NCBI GenBank assembly: GCA_019309485.1
Contig: JAFDGC010000014.1
Coordinates: 1-41,777, forward strand
Origin: Deltaproteobacteria bacterium
GTDB lineage: Bacteria > Desulfobacterota > Desulfobacteria > Desulfobacterales > UBA2156
Reading direction: 5' to 3'
DNA: 41,777 bases
Below the pieces are notes generated by a model that saw nothing but the letters and a program-made list of their open reading frames with translations, was not told where the DNA came from and did no database searches. Shown one piece after another: positions 18,006 through 25,784 of the stretch (positions are counted from its first letter, which is position 1; each line of letters opens with the position of its first letter). Both the position numbers and the translations under genes were made by a program.

Positions 18006-18044
18006 TTGACACCGGGTTAGTTATATTATAGCTATATTATGGCT
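18006..18044 (+). promoter_or_regulatory. Promoter with triple TAGCT-like operator for had-oah
   Basis: TTGACA (18006-18011) is followed by TAGTT, TAGCT and TGGCT at 18018, 18029 and 18040, exactly 11 bp apart. A weak -10 (TATAGC at 18027 or TAGCTA at 18029) overlaps the second copy. The layout parallels 15104-15136, in the same orientation relative to transcription. Confidence 0.55.
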
Positions 18045-18122
18045 TCCAGATGGAAAGTAACTGCTTAGCGTTGCCCCCCGCCTTTGGCGAGGATTTATCA
18101 TAACGTAATGTGTTGAGGGTGC

Positions 18123-18162
18123 TTGAAAGGAACAAGGGTTCGAGGGTCCAAGGGTCCGAGAA
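18123..18162 (+). repeat. Degenerate 8-bp tandem repeat, 5 copies
   Basis: TTGAAAGG, AACAAGGG, TTCGAGGG, TCCAAGGG and TCCGAGAA follow each other without gaps. It is the same family as the 16-copy array at 14172 and the array at the right window edge. Confidence 0.7.
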
Positions 18163-18181
18163 CATTAGAAGTACAGAGTTT

Positions 18182-18223
18182 ATCAAAATTGGTATCGGTA
18201 TCGAAATCGTGATCGTTATCGAA
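18182..18223 (+). repeat. 6-bp tandem repeat, 7 copies (ATCGNN type)
   Basis: Units ATCAAA, ATTGGT, ATCGGT, ATCGAA, ATCGTG, ATCGTT and ATCGAA are contiguous, ending 72 bp before the had start. Related arrays lie at 22480-22503 and 37905-37923. Confidence 0.75.
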
Positions 18224-18295
18224 AACAACACGTTGAAGTTACTTGGAAGGATATAATCTATCGAATCTTTTAATCATGGGGTAAAGGAGGGAAAC

Positions 18296-19402
18296 ATGCC
18301 GAGCGTACCGGATAAAATCAAGACCTGGCAGATGGTCCAACCCGCAACGTTCAACAAGGAAACAAAAGAAAAGGTTCCCGGTAAACTCGAAAAGACGGAG
18401 ATACCCGTTCCAAAGCTTTCTTCCGATGAGGTGTTGGTGGAGATCGCCGGGTGCGGTGTCTGTCACACGGACCTGGGCTACTTCTACGACGGAGTTCCCA
18501 CCGTGAATAAGCCTCCGATGACCTTGGGACACGAAATTTCGGGAACCGTGGTAGCCGGAGACGAGGCCTGGGTCGGAAAAGAGGTCATCATCCCGGCGGT
18601 GATGCCTTGCCGGAAATGCATTTTATGCAAAACCGGAAGGGGAAACCGTTGCCTGGCCCAGAAGATGCCCGGCAACAGCCTGGGAATCTACGGGGGGTTT
18701 TCTAGCCATATCCCGGTGCCGAGCATCGATCTTTGCGAGGTGAAAAACCGGGGCGATATTCCCCTGGCGCATCTGGCGGTGGTGGCGGATGCCGCCACAA
18801 CACCCTACCAGGCGGCCAAGCGGGCGGGCCTTCAGCCCGGGGACAACGTGGTGGTGATCGGCATCGCCGGGGGGGTGGGCCAGTACATGGGACAAATCGC
18901 CAAGGCCATCGGCGCCCATTGTGTCATCGGCATCGATCTGGTCCAGGAGCGTCTGGACAGGGCACTCCAGTTCGGCGCCGACATTGTCATCAACTCCACC
19001 GGAAAGGACGCCAGGGCCGTTTCCGATGAGTTCAAGGGGATCTGCAAAAAAAACGGACTGCCGGGATTCGGCTGGAAGATTTTCGAGGTCACCGGCGCCA
19101 GGGGAGGGCAGGAGACCGCTTTGTCCCTTTTGAGTTTCGTGGGGAAGCTGGTGATCGTGGGATTCACCATGGCCAAGGTGGAATACATGCTCAGCCGGCT
19201 GATGGCCTTTGATGCGGAAATCATCGGGACCTGGGGATGCCTCCCCGAGCATTACCCCGTGGTTTTGGACATGGTCTTGAACAAGAGGGTCCAAATCGAA
19301 CCCTTTGTCCAGACCCGTCCCATGAGCACCATCGCCGACGTTTTTGAAGAAGCCCACACCGCTTCGCCGGAGCGGCGGATCGTGCTGACCCCGGATTTTT
19401 AA
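18296..19402 (+). CDS. had: 6-hydroxycyclohex-1-ene-1-carbonyl-CoA dehydrogenase
   Basis: 368-residue zinc-type medium-chain alcohol dehydrogenase. The N-terminal catalytic-zinc region GCGVCHTDLGYFYDG and TLGHEISG is followed by the four-cysteine structural zinc loop (CRKCILCKTGRGNRC). The NAD-binding GIAGGVGQYMGQIAKAIGA is near 186-204. The sequence and the adjacent ring hydrolase match the Had/BamQ enzymes of anaerobic benzoyl-CoA degradation, which oxidise 6-hydroxycyclohex-1-enecarbonyl-CoA to the 6-oxo compound with NAD+. AAAGGAGG precedes ATG 18296. It is followed 51 bp later by oah, in the order known from several obligate anaerobes. Confidence 0.9.
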   Translation: MPSVPDKIKTWQMVQPATFNKETKEKVPGKLEKTEIPVPKLSSDEVLVEIAGCGVCHTDLGYFYDGVPTVNKPPMTLGHEISGTVVAGDEAWVGKEVIIPAVMPCRKCILCKTGRGNRCLAQKMPGNSLGIYGGFSSHIPVPSIDLCEVKNRGDIPLAHLAVVADAATTPYQAAKRAGLQPGDNVVVIGIAGGVGQYMGQIAKAIGAHCVIGIDLVQERLDRALQFGADIVINSTGKDARAVSDEFKGICKKNGLPGFGWKIFEVTGARGGQETALSLLSFVGKLVIVGFTMAKVEYMLSRLMAFDAEIIGTWGCLPEHYPVVLDMVLNKRVQIEPFVQTRPMSTIADVFEEAHTASPERRIVLTPDF

Positions 19403-19453
19403 AGGGCCGAAAGGATCGAATCATCAATAAGACGGAGACAAGGAGGGTGACTT

Positions 19454-20596
19454 ATGGGTCTGGATTGGATGCCCAGGGACAACAGAATCAAAGATCATAA
19501 CCTGCATACCGACATGTATTGGGGAAAAGACGAAGACGCACCCTGCGTGGTCTTTGAAAAACGTCCTTTGAAAGATCCCAAGGGAAACGTGGTGGACGGG
19601 CTCTACGTGGCCTGGATCCGACTGAACAATCCCCGGCAATATAATTCCTACACCACCGAGATGGTGAAAGGGACCATCGCCGGATTCCAAAACGCCTCCA
19701 CGGATCGGAGCGTGGTGGCCGCGATCTTCACCGGGACCGGCCCCTATGCCTTCTGCACCGGAGGGAACACCAAGGAGTACAGTGAATATTACAGCATGCG
19801 GCCCGACGAGTACGGCCAGTACATGGAACTGTTTAACGGCATGGTGGATGCCATCCTCCAGTGCAAGAAACCCGTCATCTGCCGGGTCAACGGCATGCGG
19901 GTGGCTGGCGGCCAGGAGATCGGGATGGCGTGCGATCTGTCCATCGCCTCGGATCTGGCCATCTTCGGACAGGCAGGCCCCAGGCACGGGAGTGCCCCGG
20001 ACGGCGGGTCTTCGGACTTTCTCCCCTGGTACCTCGGCATCGAGGACGCCATGTGGAACTGCATCTCGTGTGAAATGTGGTCCGCATACAAGATGAAGGC
20101 CAAGACGCTCATCTCCAAAGTAGTCCCGGTCCTCAAGGTGGACGGGAAATGGGTGAGAAACCCCATGGTCATCACGGACAAATACGTAGAGGGCGGAGAA
20201 ATCGTCTACGGTGAGTTCAAGACCGGAGAAGCATTCAAGGAGGCACGGGAATTTGTCAAGGAACACCAGCCCAATGCCGATTTCGAACTCCTCGATAAAG
20301 AGATCGACAAGATTATCTGGACCTTTGCCAACCTCTTCCCCGGATGCCTCATCAAATCCGTTGACGGCATCCGGCAGAAGAAAAAGTTCTTCTGGGATGT
20401 CATGAAGAACGCCAACCGGCACTGGCTGGCCGCCAATATGAGCGGTGAGGCCTTCCTGGGCTTCGGCGCCTTCAACACCAAAAAGATCACCGGGAATGGC
20501 GTCATCGACTTCATCAAGTTCCGGCAGAATATCGCCGCCGGAAGGACATGGAACGAAGCCATGTTCGAAGAGGTTCTCGGAAAACCCCGGGAATAG
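19454..20596 (+). CDS. oah: 6-oxocyclohex-1-ene-1-carbonyl-CoA hydrolase (ring cleavage)
   Basis: 380-residue crotonase-superfamily enzyme, longer than ordinary hydratases as is typical for Oah/BamA. Recognisable segments are NPRQYNSYTTEMVKG, FTGTGPYAFCTGGNTKEYSE, VNGMRVAGGQEIGMACDLSI and GPRHGSAPDGGSSDFLPWYL, the region used as a marker for anaerobic aromatic degradation. It adds water and hydrolyses the alicyclic ring of 6-oxocyclohex-1-enecarbonyl-CoA to 3-hydroxypimeloyl-CoA. AAGGAGG precedes ATG 19454. It is cotranscribed with had and ends before a strong hairpin shared with the convergent cobT. The name BamA should not be confused with the outer-membrane assembly factor. Confidence 0.95.
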   Translation: MGLDWMPRDNRIKDHNLHTDMYWGKDEDAPCVVFEKRPLKDPKGNVVDGLYVAWIRLNNPRQYNSYTTEMVKGTIAGFQNASTDRSVVAAIFTGTGPYAFCTGGNTKEYSEYYSMRPDEYGQYMELFNGMVDAILQCKKPVICRVNGMRVAGGQEIGMACDLSIASDLAIFGQAGPRHGSAPDGGSSDFLPWYLGIEDAMWNCISCEMWSAYKMKAKTLISKVVPVLKVDGKWVRNPMVITDKYVEGGEIVYGEFKTGEAFKEAREFVKEHQPNADFELLDKEIDKIIWTFANLFPGCLIKSVDGIRQKKKFFWDVMKNANRHWLAANMSGEAFLGFGAFNTKKITGNGVIDFIKFRQNIAAGRTWNEAMFEEVLGKPRE

Positions 20597-20613
20597 TCTC
20601 GTCATACCCCCCG

Positions 20614-20658
20614 AACGCGGCAGGGGCACCGGGGGCTTCCCGGCGCCCCTGTCGCGTT
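20614..20658. terminator. Strong hairpin between convergent oah and cobT
   Basis: A long nested stem: AACGCG pairs with CGCGTT, CAGGGGC with GCCCCTG, and CCGGG with CCCGG around a GGCTT loop, with single mismatches between stems. It lies between two converging genes and probably ends transcription from both sides, although T-runs are short. Confidence 0.65.
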
Positions 20659-20689
20659 AATCGAAGGCCCGTCTCCCAAACGCGGGACG

Positions 20690-21826
20690 TTAAGCCATCT
20701 CCCTTGAAACGCCGGCATCTTCAAAAGAGGCCATCTCCTGCATGATTTTCGCGGCGGCATCGGCCAGGTGGATGGCCAGAGCCGCTCCTGTCCCTTCTCC
20801 CAAACGCATATTCAAGTCCACCAGGGGAGAGAGCTTCATGAAGGAAAGGGCGGCCTGCTGGGCCGGTTCCACGGAACGGTGTCCGGAGATGACATAGTCC
20901 CGGACATGGGGGTGGAGGAGATACGCGATCAGCCCGCCCGCCGTTGAGATGACGCCGTCCAAAACCACCACGGTTTTTTTGGCTGCCGCCGCCAGGGCCG
21001 CACCGGCGATACCCGCAATCTCAAGCCCGCCCACCTTTTGGAGGATATCGAATCCGTTTTTGGGATCGGGATCGTGAAGCCGCAGGGCCCTTTGAATCAC
21101 CTCCGCCTTATGGGTCAATGCCGCATCATCGATTCCGGTCCCCCGTCCCGTCACGTCCAGGGGATCGACACCGCAGGCGGCGCATATGACCGCGGTGGCG
21201 GTGGTGGTGTTCCCGATCCCCATATCTCCCAATCCCACGATGTCGATGGGGTTTCTTTGGTACTCCGCTAAAAACGCCTCCATACCGGCCTCAAGGGCCC
21301 GGAGGGCCTCCTGGGTCGTCATGGCCGGTGTGCGGGCAAAATTCCGGGTGCCTTTGCGGATCTTTTTTTCCATCAACAGGGGATGGCTTTTGATCTCTGT
21401 CGCCACGCCCATGTCCACGACCCGGAGGTCGATGCCGCCGTGGCGGCAAAGCACGTTGATGGCGGCACCCCCTTCCAGGAAATTTTTCACCATCTGCCCC
21501 GTGACTTCCGAGGGATAGGCGGACACACCTTCTTCCACCACGCCGTGATCCCCGGCGAAGACAAACATGGATTTGCGTCGAATCACCGGGTTGAGGTCTT
21601 CCTGGATGAGACAAAGCTGTACGGCCAGTGTTTCCATCCGTCCCAGCGATCCCACCGGCTTAGTCTTGTTGTCGATTTTGGTTTGGGCCGCGGTGAGCAG
21701 ATCCTTTTTTGCCGGTCTGAGTTGTTGTAAAAGAGATCGGTGGGGCTGTTGAAAATCGTTGAAATCGTGTGACCGGTTTGAATTTTCAGCTTCGGTGGTG
21801 TTCGGGGCGTTCTTGATCGGGTTCAT
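20690..21826 (-). CDS. cobT: Nicotinate-nucleotide--dimethylbenzimidazole phosphoribosyltransferase
   Basis: 378 residues. Family marks are QTKIDNKTKPVGSLGRMETLA near the substrate-binding start, FAGDHGVVEEGVSAYP, GDMGIGNTTTA, the GRGTGIDD loop and MRLGEGTGAAL with the catalytic Glu. The enzyme makes the alpha-ribazole phosphate of the cobalamin lower ligand from nicotinate mononucleotide and a base. ATG 21826 has AAGGAGGA seven or so bases upstream; an in-frame ATG at 21862 would add residues between the site and the family start. An upstream cobalamin riboswitch supports the assignment. No other cob gene is adjacent, so the gene stands alone. Confidence 0.95.
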   Translation of the reverse strand: MNPIKNAPNTTEAENSNRSHDFNDFQQPHRSLLQQLRPAKKDLLTAAQTKIDNKTKPVGSLGRMETLAVQLCLIQEDLNPVIRRKSMFVFAGDHGVVEEGVSAYPSEVTGQMVKNFLEGGAAINVLCRHGGIDLRVVDMGVATEIKSHPLLMEKKIRKGTRNFARTPAMTTQEALRALEAGMEAFLAEYQRNPIDIVGLGDMGIGNTTTATAVICAACGVDPLDVTGRGTGIDDAALTHKAEVIQRALRLHDPDPKNGFDILQKVGGLEIAGIAGAALAAAAKKTVVVLDGVISTAGGLIAYLLHPHVRDYVISGHRSVEPAQQAALSFMKLSPLVDLNMRLGEGTGAALAIHLADAAAKIMQEMASFEDAGVSREMA

Positions 21827-22089
21827 GACAATCTTCCTCCTTTGTTTTGTTACGGTGTTCAACGGAAACAGGTCCTAAGCCGCATTCATGGAATCTCCGG
21901 TGCTTCAGGAGGACCTGCAACAGTGCTTCAATAGGACACGCCCGGAACGACAAAGAAGGAAAAGAGGAATCGAAAGAAAGGAGAACACATCACGCCGAAT
22001 CGTTCGATCCGCATCTGATCTGCATCCCCGTCATTCCGGTTGCAGCCCAAGATACGGATAGCATCCAGCATGATATCCGTTGGCACTGC
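21827..22089 (-). other. Leader between riboswitch and cobT
   Basis: About 260 bp with no gene. It contains a perfect 8-bp inverted repeat, CAGGTCCT at 21869-21876 and AGGACCTG at 21910-21917, close to the cobT ribosome-binding site. This could be part of an expression platform, but that is speculative. Confidence 0.35.
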
Positions 22090-22300
22090 GCCGCCAGGCA
22101 GGCTTTCTGGCTTACGGATCGTTCTACCGGCTGCGCCTTCCCACCGGTTTCCAAGGGTTGATCACCCCGGAGGATCGGCAGTGGCTTTCGTGCAGCCTTC
22201 GTCCCCGATTACAGCAATGACTGGCCTGCGGTGGACTTTCACCACGCTTTCCTTTTAACGGCATGCGGGCGTTGGGCGCACACACCGCACCTGATCGGCG
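22090..22300 (-). promoter_or_regulatory. Cobalamin riboswitch
   Basis: Read on the minus strand, the conserved cobalamin-riboswitch elements occur in order. GGAAAGCGTGGTGAAAGTCC is the start of the core. The segment GCTGTAATCGGGGACGAA follows, then GAAAGCCACTG (near 22180) and finally AAGCCAGAAAGCCTGCC with its flanking pairing (22091-22115). It lies upstream of cobT in the same orientation, so binding of adenosylcobalamin should lower cobT expression. Confidence 0.85.
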
Positions 22301-22308
22301 TGAGACGC

Positions 22309-22336
22309 TTTTAAAAAACCTGCTGTGGTTTGTCAA
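22309..22336 (-). promoter_or_regulatory. Predicted promoter of the riboswitch-cobT unit
   Basis: TTGACA (22336-22331) and TTAAAA (22314-22309) are 16 bp apart on the minus strand, just ahead of the riboswitch core. Confidence 0.45.
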
Positions 22337-22479
22337 TGGAAAATTTCCTTTTCGAACCGATTTTTGTTCTGGAAATTGACAGATCCGTCTTAGAATATAC
22401 ATCAGGAATATTAAGCACCCAATCGTCAACTTAAACCGTTGTTGCTGTAGAAAAGGGTCTTTTGGAGTATGAAAAGCGC

Positions 22480-22503
22480 ATCAAAATCGGTATCGAAATC
22501 AAA
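22480..22503 (+). repeat. 6-bp tandem repeat, 4 copies (ATCGNN type)
   Basis: ATCAAA, ATCGGT, ATCGAA, ATCAAA immediately precede the wrbA ribosome-binding site. This is the same unit family as 18182-18223. Confidence 0.65.
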
Positions 22504-22518
22504 AAAACGGAGGACGCC

Positions 22519-23130
22519 ATGAAAGTACTCATCCTTTTTTATTCCACCTATGGCCACATTTACAAGATGGCCGAGGCCGTGGCCGAAGGGGCGAAGGAAG
22601 TGGAGAAAGCGGACGTGATCCTGCGCCGGGTTCCGGAAACCCTTTCAAAGGATATTTTGGAAAAGATGGGTGCCCTGGAAGCCCAAAAACAGTTCGCCCA
22701 CATCCCGGTCGCCGGGGTGGATGAACTGGCCGACGCCGGCGCCGTCATTTTCGGCACCCCCACCCGGTTCGGGAACATGTGCGGTCAGATGCGCCGATTT
22801 CTGGATGCCACGGGCGCCTTATGGGCCAAAGGCGCACTGGTCGGAAAGGTGGGGAGCGTTTTCACCAGCAGCGCCACCCAGCACGGCGGCCAGGAATCGA
22901 CGATTTTGACGTTTCATGTGACGCTGTTGCACCACGGGTTCGTGGTGGTGGGGCTACCCTATACATTCCAGGGCCAGATACGGATCGATGAGATGACGGG
23001 TGGGTCTCCCTATGGGGCGTCCACCATCGCTGGCGGCGACGGATCCCGCATGCCCAGTGAAAACGAGCTGGCCGCGGCGCGATTCCAGGGCAAGCACGTG
23101 GCCGCCATCGCTGCCAAGCTGGCGGGGTAA
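22519..23130 (+). CDS. wrbA: WrbA-type NAD(P)H:quinone oxidoreductase flavoprotein
   Basis: 203-residue flavodoxin-fold protein, the usual WrbA length. The FMN-phosphate loop [15 protein letters not shown] is at residues 6-20. [21 protein letters not shown] is the second flavin contact (about 80-100), and [17 protein letters not shown] and [20 protein letters not shown] complete the family signature. ATG 22519 has GGAGG directly upstream; an earlier in-frame TTG would only translate the hexamer repeat. It carries out two-electron quinone reduction. It is divergent from the cobT leader and apparently monocistronic. Confidence 0.92.
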   Translation: MKVLILFYSTYGHIYKMAEAVAEGAKEVEKADVILRRVPETLSKDILEKMGALEAQKQFAHIPVAGVDELADAGAVIFGTPTRFGNMCGQMRRFLDATGALWAKGALVGKVGSVFTSSATQHGGQESTILTFHVTLLHHGFVVVGLPYTFQGQIRIDEMTGGSPYGASTIAGGDGSRMPSENELAAARFQGKHVAAIAAKLAG

Positions 23131-23200
23131 AGAAGTGTAGGATGTTTCTGAGAGCCCGTCACACTGGTGATGGGCTCCGATGTCCCGTCAAGAGGGGACT

Positions 23201-23260
23201 TTAAACGCCGGCGATGACTTCAATTTCCACGTCCAAACCGTCGTCGATTCCGCTTACTGC
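23201..23260 (-). pseudogene. Possible Rid-family C-terminal remnant
   Basis: A frame directly beyond the truncated M24 gene reads VSGIDDGLDVEIEVIAGV and then stops. That resembles the conserved VEIEVIA end of RidA/YjgF proteins. Only about 18 residues are left, so the call is tentative. Its position suggests a deletion joined the M24 gene to the end of a Rid gene. Confidence 0.35.
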
Positions 23261-23646
23261 GACACAATTTCAAGCCCGAGCCGTTTTTTGTTCCATCCCT
23301 TCTCCCGAATCAGATCCGCCACCCAGCGCATGGTGTGGGTGTATCGGGACTGGACATAAGCGTCCGGATACCCGTAAATGCAATTATCCGGAAGCCAGGT
23401 GGTGATCCGCGCGCCGTTGGAGTCCTGTTCCCTGCCGAACCAAACCGGATAGGGGGCGCCCAAAGAGAGGATGATGCCTTGATGCACATAAAAAGACCAG
23501 CCGTCATAGCCGGTGAGATAGTTCATGTTCCCGGGGTCCATGACCAATAAGGCTTCCAACCCGGCGTGGTCCATTCTTTTTTTGGTTCTTCGGATCCGTT
23601 GCCGATATTCTTCTTCGGTGAAAATGCGTTTTTTGGGTAATGTCAT
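23254..23646 (-). pseudogene. Truncated M24 creatinase/ectoine-hydrolase-like protein
   Basis: 130 residues that correspond only to the N-terminal non-catalytic domain of the full-length gene at 30919-32097. Shared features are FTEEEYRQRIRRTKKRM, DPGNMNYLTGYDGWSFYV and GYPDAYVQSRYTHTM. It stops at LGLEIVSQ, where the full copy continues with the catalytic pita-bread domain. ATG 23646 overlaps the preceding DctP stop by four bases (ATGA), so it would still be translated. It cannot be an active hydrolase. It is the last gene of the long operon and looks like the broken partner of a duplicated DctP-M24 pair. Confidence 0.8.
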
Positions 23647-24674
23647 TGTTGTTCGGCCCATCTGATGTCTTTAATCACGGCATCCAGCACTTCTTTTGCC
23701 CCTTTACCTCCCATTTCGAGATACTTTTGGCGCAAGGGTTTCGATTTTTCCTTAAAGGCGCGGATTTCTTCATCGGTCAATTCAATGTATTTCATGGACG
23801 GTTTGGCATCCATGATCATTTGTCTTCGTTCTTCGTTCAGCCGGGGTTCCAAGGCGAAAATAAATTCATTGGCGGCTTGAACGGCGTCGTCGACCCGGGT
23901 GCGGATGTCCGGGGGGAGCCTGTTGATGAAGGTGTTGTTGGCGGCGAAGGTGCTGATGAAGGGCAACTGGCGAGCCTTGATCATCTGGTCCTGGACTTCG
24001 TAGAACTTCATTTCCTGTATCGCAAAAAAAGGCTGGGTCTGGGCGTCTATCCGGCCCATCTCCAGATCGCTGTAAATTTGGCTGTACGGCACCGTGATGA
24101 CGTAGGCACCGTAGAGGCGGTACGCGGTGATGAGCAAAGGCGAAGACATGACCCGGAAGGTGATCCCTTTGAAATCATCGGGGTTACGAATCGGTTTGTT
24201 GGCTGTCCAGATCTGCCAGCCTTCCTCGATGATGGAAAGGAGTTCCAGGCCGTGTGCATGATAGTATTTTTGAAGCACTTTATATGTATTGGGTCCTTTG
24301 CGCAAAATTTTTTCCAACAACTTGAAGTCGGTGGGAAAAAGATAATGGATGGAAAAGACCTGGACCTCGGGAATATCGGATCCCAGGTGTCCGGGAGATT
24401 GGAATGCAAAGTGAAGATCGCCTTCCCGAAGGAGCCGGCCGATTTCACCGGAAGTGCCGAGTTCGCCGTAGAAATTGATTTTGCAGCGGATTTCTCCTTT
24501 GGAATTTTCTTCCAGCACATCGACGAATTTTTCGGCATAGGCATGCTGCATGCTCCCTTCAATTTCTTCCAGGGCGATTTGCCAGAAATATTTAACCGCC
24601 CCGGCCGATCCCGAGCACAAAAGGAGGAAAAGCCATGCAAGGGCCATCGCCTTGACCGCGGTTATTTGCCTCAT
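23643..24674 (-). CDS. TRAP transporter substrate-binding protein, DctP family (second copy)
   Basis: 343 residues with a signal peptide (MRQITAVKAMALAWLFLLLC, cleavage near SGSAGA). The family ligand-binding region includes FRVMSSPLLITAYRLYGA and GRIDAQTQPFFAI, with MKFYEVQDQ following. It is clearly paralogous to the DctP at 27757, sharing the EEIEG start, YLFPT, MSS..L and the IDAQ..P.FAI..MKFYEVQD block. The ATG overlaps the stop of the dehydratase gene (TAATG). It acts in the periplasm and probably delivers a related substrate to the same DctQM membrane pair. Confidence 0.9.
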   Translation of the reverse strand: MRQITAVKAMALAWLFLLLCSGSAGAVKYFWQIALEEIEGSMQHAYAEKFVDVLEENSKGEIRCKINFYGELGTSGEIGRLLREGDLHFAFQSPGHLGSDIPEVQVFSIHYLFPTDFKLLEKILRKGPNTYKVLQKYYHAHGLELLSIIEEGWQIWTANKPIRNPDDFKGITFRVMSSPLLITAYRLYGAYVITVPYSQIYSDLEMGRIDAQTQPFFAIQEMKFYEVQDQMIKARQLPFISTFAANNTFINRLPPDIRTRVDDAVQAANEFIFALEPRLNEERRQMIMDAKPSMKYIELTDEEIRAFKEKSKPLRQKYLEMGGKGAKEVLDAVIKDIRWAEQQ

Positions 24675-25717
24675 TACGGGATTCCCTTCCGGACAGGCCG
24701 CGGTGCTTCCAGATCTGATTTTTTTCTTTCTTCGCCGTCCAGGCCGCCTTGGATAATGGAAAGATACGCTTTGGAATCGATACTGCTGCCGGAAAGCAGG
24801 ACCCCCACCATCTTTTTCCGTACGTCGATCTTTTGATGCAAGAGGGCGCCGACGGTCACGGCAGCCGCTCCTTCAATGATCAGTCGATGCGTTTCGAAAA
24901 CGGAAAACATGCCGTCTTTGATTTCATCTTCCGAAACCAGGAGGTGTTCGTCCACATATTTTTCCACCAGCGGGAGGGTGTACCGGTTCGTGGTTCCGAT
25001 GCCGCCCAGGAGCGAATCGGCGATGGAATCTTTTTCTTCCACGGCAACCGGCCTTCCGGCTTTCAAACTTTCCAGCATGGCCGGAGACCGTTTCAGGGAA
25101 ATCCCCACCACATGGATGGCCGGGTTTATGGCTTTGGCCGCAAGGGCCATGCCGGCCAGGAGTCCTCCGCCGGAAAGGGGAACCAGCAACACCTGAATTT
25201 CAGGGAGATCCGCTACGATTTCGAGGGCGATGGTTGCTTGTCCGGCGATGATGATGGGGTCGTCGAAGGGAACTACCGGGATAAGCCCGCGGGCAGCTTT
25301 CATTTCATGGTAATGGGCTTCGGCGTCGTCCTGGGAACGTCCCCAGCGGACGACCTCGGCCCCCAGGGCCTGGATGCGTTCCGCCCGGTACGGTGCCACG
25401 TGCTCGGAAAGGCAGACCACCGCAGGAATGCCGAGGGTGTGGGCCACGTGGGCCACGGCTTTGCCGTGATTGCCTGTGGAAAAGGTGATAACGCCCGTTT
25501 TTTTTTCCGCGTCGCCGAGGCTTAAAATTTTATTGGCCGCCCCCCGAATTTTAAAGGAACCGGTGTTCTGCAGGCATTCCGGTTTGAAGACCACGCCACG
25601 GGCGCCGGTCTTTCGAGCCAGGACGGCAGCGTCCAAAAGGGGGGTTTTTCGGATCAGAGAGCGGATCCGGGCGCGGGCGGTATACGCATCGTGCAATGTG
25701 GGCATGGAAGAGATCAA
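24674..25717 (-). CDS. PLP-dependent dehydratase, threonine dehydratase/EutB-like
   Basis: 347 residues of the fold-type II PLP family. The PLP lysine lies in NTGSFKIRGAANK (about residue 56), STGNHGKAVAH and LVPLSGGGLLAGMALA (phosphate-binding glycines) follow, and LLSGSSIDSKAYLSII is near the C-terminus. There is no ACT domain, as in catabolic or EutB-type enzymes. The sequence pattern is close to EutB, the hydroxyectoine-utilisation dehydratase, but a serine/threonine dehydratase or racemase is also possible. TTG 25717 is favoured because GGAG is eight bases upstream; the next ATG (25705) has no such site. Flanked by TRAP genes in the operon. Confidence 0.85.
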   Translation of the reverse strand: MISSMPTLHDAYTARARIRSLIRKTPLLDAAVLARKTGARGVVFKPECLQNTGSFKIRGAANKILSLGDAEKKTGVITFSTGNHGKAVAHVAHTLGIPAVVCLSEHVAPYRAERIQALGAEVVRWGRSQDDAEAHYHEMKAARGLIPVVPFDDPIIIAGQATIALEIVADLPEIQVLLVPLSGGGLLAGMALAAKAINPAIHVVGISLKRSPAMLESLKAGRPVAVEEKDSIADSLLGGIGTTNRYTLPLVEKYVDEHLLVSEDEIKDGMFSVFETHRLIIEGAAAVTVGALLHQKIDVRKKMVGVLLSGSSIDSKAYLSIIQGGLDGEERKKSDLEAPRPVRKGIP

Positions 25718-25784
25718 GGCGTCTTCTCCAATACCGTCTCCTGTTTTGGTTCATATCCTAAAGGCATCGATTCGTTTCTTGTGC

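Larger units (their letters stand above)
17805..18295. other. 490-bp intergenic region with promoter and two simple-repeat arrays
   Basis: No gene is seen. From left to right it contains the promoter/operator at 18006-18044, an 8-bp repeat array at 18123-18162 and a 6-bp repeat array at 18182-18223. The dehydrogenase leader would thus be about 250 nt long. Confidence 0.6.

Noticed and set aside
19424-20629. 401-codon minus-strand frame opposite oah
   Set aside because: Entirely antisense to the ring hydrolase, one of the most certain calls in the window.
23640-24836. 398-codon plus-strand frame opposite the second DctP
   Set aside because: Antisense shadow; DctP has a signal peptide, family motifs and translational coupling.
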